From: an uncultured Collinsella sp.
Lineage (GTDB): Bacteria > Actinomycetota > Coriobacteriia > Coriobacteriales > Coriobacteriaceae
Length of the DNA: 13,126 nucleotides
Assembly: GCA_934630385.1 (NCBI GenBank)
Contig: CAKTWE010000048.1
Span: forward strand, 1-13,126
Direction of reading: 5' to 3'
Position 1 is the stretch's first letter, and each line of letters opens with the position of its first letter. A program made the position numbers and the translations under genes. Below, piece after piece: positions 5,460 through 12,530 of the stretch. The notes below the pieces were generated by a model that was given only the letters and a program-made list of their open reading frames with translations, ran no database searches and had not been told where the DNA came from.

Positions 5460-7352
5460 ATGGAGATGGATGACAACAAACGTAGACGGAATATGATCCT
5501 CTACGTGCTCATCGCCTTCGTCGTCTACCTCGTGCTCTCGACCGTTCTGTTCCCCTACATCGGTCACACGCAGCAGATTACGAAGACCGATTACTCGACG
5601 TTTGTCAAAGCGCTCGATAAGAAGAGTGTCGACAAGGTCGAGTACAACACGGACGATTACACGATTTATTACACCAAGAAGGGCGAGGACGAGAACATCG
5701 CCTACAAGACGACCGGTGTGCCGAATGATGCGGGCTTTACCGATCGCGTGCTTGAATCTGGCGCCTCGCTTGAGTCGGTCGTTCCCGATAAGAACTCGGG
5801 CCTGATGACCTACTACCTGCTCACCCTCATTCTTCCCATAGCGATTTTCTTCCTGATCGGCTGGTGGCTCAACCGCCGCATGAAGAAAGCCATGGGTGAT
5901 GACGGCCCGTCGATGAACTTTGGCGGCGGCGGTTTTGGCGGCGGTGGACTGGGTAAGTCCGGCGCTCGCGTGATCGCCTCCAAGGACGTGGGCGTGACCT
6001 TTAAGGACGTCGCCGGCCAGGAAGAGGCCAAGGAATCCCTCAAGGAGGTCGTCGATTTTCTGGAGAAGCCGCAGCGTTACGAGGAGATCGGCGCCAAGCT
6101 GCCGCGCGGCGCCCTCCTTGTCGGCCCTCCGGGTACCGGTAAGACCCTGCTTGCCAAGGCCGTTGCCGGCGAGGCGGGCGTGCCGTTCTTTAGCATTTCG
6201 GGTTCCGAGTTTGTTGAGATGTTCGTCGGCCGCGGTGCCGCTAAGGTTCGCGATCTGTTTAAGCAGGCCAAGGAAAAGGCCCCGTGCATCGTCTTTATCG
6301 ATGAGATCGATACCATCGGCAAGAAGCGCGATGGCGGCGGCTTTAGTGGCAACGACGAGCGCGAGCAGACGCTCAACCAGCTGCTGACCGAGATGGACGG
6401 CTTCGATAACCACAAGGGTATTGTCGTTCTCGCTGCTACCAACCGACCCGACAGTCTTGACCCGGCCCTGCTGCGCCCCGGTCGTTTTGATCGCCGCATC
6501 CCCGTTGAGCTGCCCGACCTGACCGGCCGCAAGAACATCCTCGAGCTGCATGCCAAGAGCGTGAAGACGCAGCCGCCGATCGACCTGACCGCGATTGCCC
6601 GTGCCACGCCCGGCGCCTCGGGTGCCGACTTGGCAAACATCATCAACGAGGGTGCCCTGCGCGCCGTCCGCGAGGGTCGCAAACGCGCCACCCAGGATGA
6701 TTTTGAGGAGTCGGTGGAGGTTGTCATCGCCGGCCAGCAGCGCAAGTCGACGGTGCTGTCCGATCACGAGAAGCAGGTTGTGTCCTACCACGAGATCGGC
6801 CATGCCATCGTTGCCGCCCGTCAGAAGGGGTCCGCGCCGGTCACCAAGATCACCATCGTGCCGCGCACGAGTGGCGCTCTGGGCTACACCATGCAGGTCG
6901 AGGAGGACGAGCGCTTCCTGACGACGCGCCAGGAGGTTCTGGACAAGCTCGCCGTCTACTGCGGTGGTCGCGCGGCCGAGGAGCTCATCTTTGGCGAGAT
7001 GACGACCGGCGCCGCCAACGATATCGAGCAGGCCACCAAGCTCGCCCGCAACATGGTGACGCGCTTTGGTATGTCCGACGAATTTGGCATGATGGCGCTC
7101 GGTACCGTGCAGAACGCGTACCTCAACCAGGATACGTCGCTCACCTGCGCCCCCGGCACGGCCGAGCGCGTGGACGCGATTGTCGCCAAGCTGATCGAGG
7201 ACGCACATGGTCGCGCCCTGCAGATCCTGAAGGAGAACAAGTTTAAGCTCCACGAGCTGGCTCGTTATCTATACAAGAAGGAGACGATCACGGGCGAGGA
7301 GTTTATGAATCTCCTCACGCGCGAAAATCCGCTGATGCCCAAGCAGCAGTAA
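5460..7352 (+). CDS. ftsH: ATP-dependent zinc metalloprotease FtsH
   Basis: A membrane-anchored AAA+ protease that degrades misassembled membrane proteins and short-lived regulators. In the 630-residue protein, helix 1 spans about 12-32, an extracytoplasmic domain about 35-112, and helix 2 about 115-137. A Gly-rich linker (155-164) follows. The AAA module has Walker A GPPGTGKT (222-229), pore segment EFVEMFVG, Walker B IVFIDE (277-282) and the second region of homology [21 protein letters not shown] ending at 346. The protease domain has HEIGH (444-448) and the third zinc ligand D521 in [13 protein letters not shown] 5460 is preferred because GGAG lies nine bases upstream; ATG 5445 has no visible site. 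A weak -10 TATTCT (5415-5420) lies in the divergent gap. A hairpin follows at 7379. Confidence 0.98.
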   Translation: MEMDDNKRRRNMILYVLIAFVVYLVLSTVLFPYIGHTQQITKTDYSTFVKALDKKSVDKVEYNTDDYTIYYTKKGEDENIAYKTTGVPNDAGFTDRVLESGASLESVVPDKNSGLMTYYLLTLILPIAIFFLIGWWLNRRMKKAMGDDGPSMNFGGGGFGGGGLGKSGARVIASKDVGVTFKDVAGQEEAKESLKEVVDFLEKPQRYEEIGAKLPRGALLVGPPGTGKTLLAKAVAGEAGVPFFSISGSEFVEMFVGRGAAKVRDLFKQAKEKAPCIVFIDEIDTIGKKRDGGGFSGNDEREQTLNQLLTEMDGFDNHKGIVVLAATNRPDSLDPALLRPGRFDRRIPVELPDLTGRKNILELHAKSVKTQPPIDLTAIARATPGASGADLANIINEGALRAVREGRKRATQDDFEESVEVVIAGQQRKSTVLSDHEKQVVSYHEIGHAIVAARQKGSAPVTKITIVPRTSGALGYTMQVEEDERFLTTRQEVLDKLAVYCGGRAAEELIFGEMTTGAANDIEQATKLARNMVTRFGMSDEFGMMALGTVQNAYLNQDTSLTCAPGTAERVDAIVAKLIEDAHGRALQILKENKFKLHELARYLYKKETITGEEFMNLLTRENPLMPKQQ

Positions 7353-7378
7353 CGTTGCGTTCGGGACAGAAAATATCG

Positions 7379-7417
7379 ACGCCCCATTTGAGTGCCTATC
7401 TCAAATGGGGCGTTCTG
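7379..7417 (+). terminator. Hairpin terminator or attenuator between ftsH and the DUF523 gene
   Basis: ACGCCCCATTTGAG (7379-7392) pairs perfectly over 14 bp with CTCAAATGGGGCGT (7400-7413) over a seven-base loop. The T-tract is short and broken (TTCTGCTT). The hairpin ends only eight bases before the DUF523 ribosome-binding site, so read-through could feed that gene. Confidence 0.65.
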
Positions 7418-7433
7418 CTTGAGGGGGATGCAA

Positions 7434-7889
7434 ATGAAGATCGTGGTGAGCGCCTGCTTGATGGGCGAGAGCTGCAAGTATAACGGACTCGATAATTACC
7501 ATCGCGAGCTGGTCGAGGCTTGCGAGAGAACGGGGACCGAGGTGCTCCTCGTCTGCCCTGAGGTGTTTGGTGGCCTGCCCACACCGCGCGATCCCTCTGA
7601 GATTGTGAACGGCGAGGTCCGTACTTGCGAGGGCGTCTCGGTCGATCGCGAGTTTCGCCTGGGCGCTCAACGTGCGCTCGATATGTGCGAGCAGGCGGGC
7701 GGGCCGGAAGAGATCGCCGCGTGCATCCTGCAGGACCGTAGTCCTTCGTGCGGCGCGGGTCGCACCTACGACGGAACGTTCAGTGGCACTCTCACAGCGG
7801 GCAACGGTGTCTTCGTTGATTTACTGCTCCGCCACGGTTATCGCGTGATCCCGGCAAGCGAGTTCGACTCCGGCATGCTGGAGCAATAA
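7434..7889 (+). CDS. DUF523 family protein, TudS-like
   Basis: A 151-residue DUF523 protein recognised by VSACLMGESCKYNG (5-18), VCPEVFGGLPTPR (40-52), LQDRSPSCGAGRTYDGTFSG (99-118) and GNGVF. Some family members are desulfidases of the TudS type, which remove sulfur from thiolated bases with a [4Fe-4S] cluster held by three conserved Cys. The equivalent residues here appear to be C8, C41 and C106, with C14 as an extra conserved Cys. That activity is an inference and most family members are uncharacterised. The start is ATG 7434, six bases after AGGGGG. A GTG at 7392 lies inside the preceding hairpin and would add 14 non-conserved residues. It has no clear promoter of its own. Confidence 0.92.
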   Translation: MKIVVSACLMGESCKYNGLDNYHRELVEACERTGTEVLLVCPEVFGGLPTPRDPSEIVNGEVRTCEGVSVDREFRLGAQRALDMCEQAGGPEEIAACILQDRSPSCGAGRTYDGTFSGTLTAGNGVFVDLLLRHGYRVIPASEFDSGMLEQ

Positions 7890-7928
7890 AAAATCGCCAC
7901 AAGGGTGCTGTCCCCTTGTGGCGATTTT
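7890..7928. terminator. Bidirectional terminator between convergent genes
   Basis: AAAATCGCCACAAGGG (7890-7905) and CCCTTGTGGCGATTTT (7913-7928) pair perfectly over 16 bp with a seven-base loop. The A-run and T-run serve as T-tracts on the two strands. It starts right after the DUF523 stop and ends ten bases before the end of the dehydrogenase gene, so it serves both. Confidence 0.92.
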
Positions 7929-7937
7929 GGGCTAAGC

Positions 7938-9020
7938 CTAGAGCGTGTGACCGTAGGCGTTGGCGGCCTTGATGGCGGCGGCGAATTTCTCGTCGGTGAA
8001 GGGTTCGGGGTTTCCCTGCCTCCACTCGTTGGTTGCGTGCGCATATTTGCACAGGGGCGGGATGTCGGCCTCGGAAAGCCCGACCTGCTCAAGCGTCACG
8101 GGCAGCCCCATCTGCTTGTTAAAGGCGGCGTAGCGCTCAAGGTTCTCGGTGTCGCCCGTGTAGGCGAACAACACGAGCACGCCCAGGCTCACGACCTCGC
8201 CGTGCAAGTAGGTGCCCTCGCGCGGAATGCTGCAGGTGGCGTTGTAGAACGCGTGCGCCACGCTCGAGTTGTAGTAGTAATCGTTTTGGTTGGTCAGGTT
8301 CGAGACATAGCCCGTGTTGACTACGATGTCGAGCGCAATCTGCTTGACGGCCTCGCTCGATAGATTCTGACGAACGTCCTCAAGACCCTGGACACCGTAG
8401 GTAAACAGCGGCTCGGAGCAGGTGTGGGCGAGTGCCAGGCCAAGACCGGCGGTGTGCTCCAGGTTGCCGGCGCTCGTGGCGTACTCGACCTCGGGCTGCT
8501 TGGACAGGGCATCGCCCACGCCGGCCCAGAAGTACTCCGCCGGAGCCTCGGCGATGATCTTGGGATTGATGAAGATGTGTGCGGGGCGGTTAGGGTACGA
8601 ATAGCCCTCGAGCGAGCCGTCGTCGTTGTAGACAACGGCAATGGCGGTCGCGGCCGAGCAGTTGGAGCAGATCGTCGGCACCGTAAAGACGATCTTCTTG
8701 AGCTCGATGGCCGCCGTCTTGACGGTGTCGAGTGCCTTGCCGCCGCCGCAGGCGATAAGCACTTCGGCTTTCTGGCAGGCGGCGGAGTTTACGACCTTGG
8801 CGATATTGGCGCGCGTGCTGTTGGTGCCATAGACGCGCGTCTCCAGAATCTCGACATCAGTACCTTCAAGTGCCGCCTCGATGCCCGGCAGCGCCGCAGC
8901 CAGTGCTCGCTTGCCGCCAATGATGGCGATCTTGGTCGCTCCGTACTCTGCCAGTGCGGCGGGCAGCTCGTCAAAGCAATCCTCGCCGACGGTGTAGTCG
9001 CTCATTCCGATCGTGCGCAT
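7938..9020 (-). CDS. Iron-containing alcohol dehydrogenase family oxidoreductase (GldA/HcxA-like)
   Basis: A 360-residue NAD(P)-dependent dehydrogenase of the group III metal-dependent family that includes glycerol dehydrogenase. The N-terminal nucleotide-binding half has KIAIIGGKRAL (30-40) and CGGGKALDTVK (91-101). The C-terminal half has metal ligands that fit D170 (GVGDALSK), H256 (VAHAFYN) and H273 (YLHGEVVSLG). In true glycerol dehydrogenases the segment after PTI has a substrate-contact Asp; here it is PTICSNCSAATA with Cys121 at that place, followed by YNDDG. This is closer to the HcxA (YbdH) hydroxycarboxylate dehydrogenase type, so glycerol should not be assumed as substrate. The ATG has AAGAAGG five bases upstream. 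It is monocistronic, convergent with DUF523 and divergent from ileS; a TATAGG -10-like element sits at 9065-9070. Confidence 0.87.
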   Translation of the reverse strand: MRTIGMSDYTVGEDCFDELPAALAEYGATKIAIIGGKRALAAALPGIEAALEGTDVEILETRVYGTNSTRANIAKVVNSAACQKAEVLIACGGGKALDTVKTAAIELKKIVFTVPTICSNCSAATAIAVVYNDDGSLEGYSYPNRPAHIFINPKIIAEAPAEYFWAGVGDALSKQPEVEYATSAGNLEHTAGLGLALAHTCSEPLFTYGVQGLEDVRQNLSSEAVKQIALDIVVNTGYVSNLTNQNDYYYNSSVAHAFYNATCSIPREGTYLHGEVVSLGVLVLFAYTGDTENLERYAAFNKQMGLPVTLEQVGLSEADIPPLCKYAHATNEWRQGNPEPFTDEKFAAAIKAANAYGHTL

Positions 9021-9114
9021 AGCAACCTTCTTTCGTTCGATAAAGTGCTTACAGGTATTTTGCTCCTATAGAAGGTCCATGGCCGTAAGAAATTTCGAAC
9101 GTATAAAACCAGTG

Positions 9115-9150
9115 TTGAGGGTTTTTCGCCGGCGCGGAACGTGCTAGCAT
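9115..9150 (+). promoter_or_regulatory. Promoter of the ileS T-box leader
   Basis: TGCTAGCAT (9142-9150) fits an extended -10 element (TG-n-TAGCAT). It would start transcription near 9157, just before the first T-box helix at 9170. TTGAGG at 9115-9120 is too far (24-bp spacer) to be a normal -35, which is why an extended -10 is preferred. The 9021-9114 stretch otherwise holds only the upstream region of the divergent dehydrogenase gene. Confidence 0.45.
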
Positions 9151-9156
9151 ACTCCG

Positions 9157-9463
9157 CATAAGCGTTGATGGGGACGAGTAATCGGCCGTCCGCATGTTAC
9201 AGAGAGCGGGGAGCGCTGAGAACCCGTGCATGCGACCGATGAAAATCACCCCGGAGCTGCGGTCCCAACGGGCGCGCCGTATAGGCACGTCTTAGTAGAT
9301 ATCGCCGAGATGGTCGTCGATATAGGCCAGCCGAGTAACGGATGCGAGCGCGCGAATACGCGGGCGAGGGCATCTAAGCTGGGTGGTTAAGCGAAGAGCT
9401 TTTGCGGGCGTACAGTCCGTTTCGTGGCGCTTCGTCCCAGCTTGTAGGGACGGGCGCTTTTTT
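9157..9463 (+). ncRNA. T-box riboswitch specific for tRNA-Ile, transcription-attenuation type
   Basis: This leader senses uncharged tRNA-Ile and controls ileS. Stem I is closed by GGGG (9170-9173) with CCCC (9249-9252). Above it, the internal loop pairs ACGAGTA (9174-9180) against GAAAATCA (9241-9248), which carries the Ile codon ATC (9245-9247) followed by A, the specifier. Next come ATCGG/CCGAT and CGCATG (9191-9196)/CATGCG (9229-9234), with AGAGAG and GCTGAGAA in the apical part. A small hairpin CGCG-AATA-CGCG (9351-9362) may be stem III. In the antiterminator, AAGCTGGG (9376-9383) pairs with CCCAGCTT (9436-9443) and GCGAAG (9391-9396) with CTTCGT (9430-9435), leaving a seven-base bulge TGGTTAA (9384-9390). 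Its TGGT matches ACCA at the tRNA 3' end. The bulge differs from the canonical TGGNACC. All pairings were found by eye. Confidence 0.93.
9427..9463 (+). terminator. T-box-controlled intrinsic terminator
   Basis: CGTCCC (9433-9438) pairs with GGGACG (9447-9452). The stem extends through a T-G wobble and one bulged T to GCGC (9427-9430) with GCGC (9454-9457). Six T residues follow (9458-9463). Its 5' strand is the same segment that forms the 3' side of the antiterminator, so the two structures exclude each other. Confidence 0.92.
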
Positions 9464-9506
9464 GGTGCCCAACGGGCGTGCGCGCCCACGACATGAAAGG
9501 GGTACC

Positions 9507-12308
9507 GTGGCAAACGAGTACAAGCAGACGATGAATCTGCCCAAAACCGGTTTTCCCATGCGTGCCGGTCTTTCCAAGTCCGAGCCCAAGCGACTCAAGG
9601 ACTGGCAGGACAACAAGGTCTACGAGCAGGTTCTGAAGAAGAACGAGGGTCATAAGAAGTTCGTGCTGCACGACGGTCCTCCGTACGCCAACGGCCCGAT
9701 CCACATCGGCCACGCCATGAACAAGATCTCCAAGGACATGATCAACCGCTACTGGATGATGCAGGGTTATGAGGTTCCCTATGTCCCCGGTTGGGACTGC
9801 CACGGCCAGCCGATCGAGCACAAGGTCGAGGAGAAGCTTGGCACCGAGAAGTTCAACCAGACCCCCACGGCCAAGATTCGTGAGCTCTGCAACGAGTTCG
9901 CTGTCGAGAACATCGAGCTCCAGAAGGCCGGCTTCCGTCGTCTGGGCGTGCTCGGCGACTGGGACAACCCCTATCTGACGCTCTATCACCAGCATGATGC
10001 TGCCGATATCGAGGTCTTTAAGGCCATGTTCGATAAGGGCATGATCTATCGCGGCCACAAGCCGGTTCACTGGTGCAAGCACTGCCACACCGCGCTGGCC
10101 GAGGCCGAGATCGAGTACTCCGACGAGACGAGCCCGTCCATCTTCGTGCGCTTTGAGATGACCTCCAAGCCCGCCGGCCTCGAGAACTTCGATGGCCCGG
10201 TCGACTTTATCATCTGGACGACCACGCCGTGGACCATCCCCTCCGACCAGGCCGTTTCCCTTAAGCCCGGCGCCGCCTATGTCGCCGTTGAGCACGATGG
10301 CCGTGCCGAGGTCATGCTTGAGGACCTGGCTCCCAAGTGCTGCGAGGAGTTTGGCTGGGAGTACACCCCGGTTATGGTCGACGGAAAGCCCTACGTGGTT
10401 CCCGCCGAGACCTTCCACCACATCCACTACAAGCAGCCGATCTTTGACGGCGTTGAGGGCGTGGCGCTGCTGGCCGATTACGTCGGTGTCGATGACGGTA
10501 CCGGTATCGTCCACAACTCGCCCGGTCACGGCGTCGATGACTACTTCGCCTGCCTCAAGGAGGGCATCACCGACATCTGCATGCCGGTCGATGACGACGG
10601 CAAGTTCTACACCGGCGAGGAGTTTGGCACCGGTGGCCCCTTCAGCGGTATGGATACCGATGAGGCCAACCCGCACATCATCGAGTTCCTGCGCGAGCGC
10701 GGTACCCTGGTCCTCGAGAAGAAGATTACGCACAGCTATCCGCACTGCTGGCGCTGCAAGCACCCGGTGCTCTTCCGTGCTACCGACCAGTGGTTTGTCT
10801 CGATGGACAAGACCGGTTTGCGCGAGCAGGCTGGTAAAGAGGTCCGCGAGAACGTCAAGTGGTATCCGGCGCACGCCGCCAACCGCATCGGCGCCATGGT
10901 CGAGCAGCGTCCCGACTGGTGCATCAGCCGTCAGCGCAACTGGGGCGTGCCCATCCCGAGTTACACCTGCGCCGACTGCGGCGAGAAGGTCATGAACGAC
11001 GCCACGCTCGACGCCGTCATCAAGCTCTTCCATGAGAAGGGCTCCGACGCCTGGTTCACCGACGCTCCCGAGAGCTACCTGGGCGAGGCCTGCGTCTGCC
11101 CCAAGTGCGGCGGCCATCACCTTAAGGCCGATAAGGACATTCTCGACGTGTGGTGGGACTCCGGCGTGTCCTGGAAGGCCGTCTGCGAGTATCGCCCCGA
11201 GCTTGAGTACCCGGCGGACGTGTATCTCGAGGGCTCCGACCAGCACCGCGGTTGGTTCCAGAGCTCGCTGCTCACCTCGGTGGGCGCCAACGGCCATGCC
11301 CCGTACAAGGCGGTCGTTTCGCAGGGCTTCACGCTCGACGGCCAGGGCCGCAAGATGTCCAAGTCGCTCGGCAACGTCATCGACCCCAATAAGGTCTGTG
11401 ACGAGATGGGCGCCGACATCATCCGCCTGTGGGTTGCTTCCGTCGACACCAGCTCCGACGTTTCCATCGACCACGAGATTCTCGCTCGTACGTCCGATGC
11501 CTATCGTCGTTTCCGCAACACGCTGCGCTTCCTTCTCTCCGAGCTCGAGGGTCAGTTTGAGCCCGAGACCGACGGCGTCGCTTTTGCCGACCTGCTGCCG
11601 CTCGACAAGCTCATGGTTGCCCGCCTGACCCAGGTCCAGGCCGAGGTCGACGACGCCTACGCCAGCTACGAGTTCCCGCGCGCCTACCGCGCGCTCTACG
11701 ACTTCGTGGTTACCGAGCTTTCCAACGTGTACCTCGACGCCTTGAAGGACCGTCTGTACTGCGAAAAGCCCGGCTCGCTCGAGCGCCGCAGCGCCCAGAC
11801 CGTGCTCGCCGAGCTCTTCTCGATGCTCATGCGCGATCTGCAGCCGATTCTGTCCTACACCGTCGATGAGGCCATGGCCTATGCGCCCGCCGGCTGCGTC
11901 GATCATCAGAAGTACGCCGCGCTGCTCGATTGGTATAAGTCGCCCATCACGGTCGACGAGGCCAATGAGTTTGAGGGCGTGCTCGAGGCTTCGCTCGAGC
12001 TCCGTAGCGCCGTGACCAAGGCCCTTGAGGATGCCCGTTCTGCCGGCACCCTCACCAAGAGCCAGCAGGTTCGCGTCAAGGCGGTCGTTCCCGCCGAGAT
12101 GTATGCGCTGCTGACCGGCGACAAGGCCGTCGACCTCGCCGAGTTCTACATCGTCTCCGATGTTGAGCTGACCCAAGGCGAGGAGCTTTCCGTTGCCATT
12201 GAGGCTGCCGAGGGCGAGTGCTGCGACCGTTGCTGGAACTATCGCACCACCGTCGGCGAGTACAACGGCCACGCGCATATTTGCGAGAGGTGTGCGAATG
12301 CCCTTTAA
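9507..12308 (+). CDS. ileS: Isoleucyl-tRNA synthetase
   Basis: Charges tRNA-Ile with isoleucine; a class I synthetase with editing of misactivated valine. The 933-residue length is normal for the bacterial type. Visible parts are HIGH (66-69) in ANGPIHIGHAMNK, the editing-domain segment WTTTPWTIPSDQAV, WCISRQRNWGVP leading into the catalytic core, KMSKS (616-620), the anticodon-binding helical domain and a C-terminal zinc site C906/C909/C926/C929. A second CxxC pair, C488/C491 with C531/C534, lies in the catalytic-domain insertion and may bind another zinc. The start is GTG 9507, four bases after AAAGGGG; the frame is open further upstream, but that stretch is the T-box terminator. Expression is predicted to rise when tRNA-Ile is uncharged. 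A strong terminator follows. Confidence 0.98.
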   Translation: MANEYKQTMNLPKTGFPMRAGLSKSEPKRLKDWQDNKVYEQVLKKNEGHKKFVLHDGPPYANGPIHIGHAMNKISKDMINRYWMMQGYEVPYVPGWDCHGQPIEHKVEEKLGTEKFNQTPTAKIRELCNEFAVENIELQKAGFRRLGVLGDWDNPYLTLYHQHDAADIEVFKAMFDKGMIYRGHKPVHWCKHCHTALAEAEIEYSDETSPSIFVRFEMTSKPAGLENFDGPVDFIIWTTTPWTIPSDQAVSLKPGAAYVAVEHDGRAEVMLEDLAPKCCEEFGWEYTPVMVDGKPYVVPAETFHHIHYKQPIFDGVEGVALLADYVGVDDGTGIVHNSPGHGVDDYFACLKEGITDICMPVDDDGKFYTGEEFGTGGPFSGMDTDEANPHIIEFLRERGTLVLEKKITHSYPHCWRCKHPVLFRATDQWFVSMDKTGLREQAGKEVRENVKWYPAHAANRIGAMVEQRPDWCISRQRNWGVPIPSYTCADCGEKVMNDATLDAVIKLFHEKGSDAWFTDAPESYLGEACVCPKCGGHHLKADKDILDVWWDSGVSWKAVCEYRPELEYPADVYLEGSDQHRGWFQSSLLTSVGANGHAPYKAVVSQGFTLDGQGRKMSKSLGNVIDPNKVCDEMGADIIRLWVASVDTSSDVSIDHEILARTSDAYRRFRNTLRFLLSELEGQFEPETDGVAFADLLPLDKLMVARLTQVQAEVDDAYASYEFPRAYRALYDFVVTELSNVYLDALKDRLYCEKPGSLERRSAQTVLAELFSMLMRDLQPILSYTVDEAMAYAPAGCVDHQKYAALLDWYKSPITVDEANEFEGVLEASLELRSAVTKALEDARSAGTLTKSQQVRVKAVVPAEMYALLTGDKAVDLAEFYIVSDVELTQGEELSVAIEAAEGECCDRCWNYRTTVGEYNGHAHICERCANAL

Positions 12309-12379
12309 GGCACGGTAACTCGGCATTTTAGTTATAGGGAGAATTTGGGCGCCTTCGGCCCATTTGCCCCGCTGAATAT

Positions 12380-12418
12380 AAGCGGCATTCTGTTTTTCGG
12401 AATGCCGCTTTCGTTTTT
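12380..12418 (+). terminator. Intrinsic terminator after ileS
   Basis: AAGCGGCATTC (12380-12390) pairs perfectly with GAATGCCGCTT (12400-12410) over a nine-base loop, and TCGTTTTT follows. A smaller hairpin, TGGGC (12346-12350) with GCCCA (12358-12362), lies just upstream. Together they should separate ileS from lspA. Confidence 0.92.
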
Positions 12419-12472
12419 AGCTGGTTATTTCACTTGTGTTGGTGGATATGTCGTGCGCTCTGCGTGTGGCAA

Positions 12473-12478
12473 TATAAG
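12473..12478 (+). promoter_or_regulatory. Possible -10 element for lspA
   Basis: TATAAG matches five of six bases of the -10 consensus and lies about 55 bases before the lspA start, after the ileS terminator. No convincing -35 is seen at the right distance, so this is tentative. Confidence 0.3.
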
Positions 12479-12530
12479 ATGGTTACTTGCGTTAAACGTA
12501 ATTCGATGTTCTTGAGGGTAGGGGATTGAT

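Noticed and set aside
5097..7253. A 718-codon open frame antisense to ftsH and overlapping cobO
   Set aside because: It overlaps two clear genes, has no recognisable domain and shows the composition of a reverse-frame shadow.
7392..7433. GTG start for the DUF523 protein at 7392
   Set aside because: It lies in the arm of a 14-bp hairpin, has no ribosome-binding site and adds residues outside the family's usual start.
9402..9506. An upstream extension of ileS in the same frame
   Set aside because: It would translate the antiterminator, terminator and T-tract, shows no synthetase homology, and GTG 9507 has a good ribosome-binding site.
9387..12326. A 979-codon open frame antisense to ileS
   Set aside because: It mirrors ileS, which has full family motifs, a T-box and a ribosome-binding site. 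Long antisense frames are expected in GC-rich codon-biased genes, and the product looks like low-complexity shadow protein.
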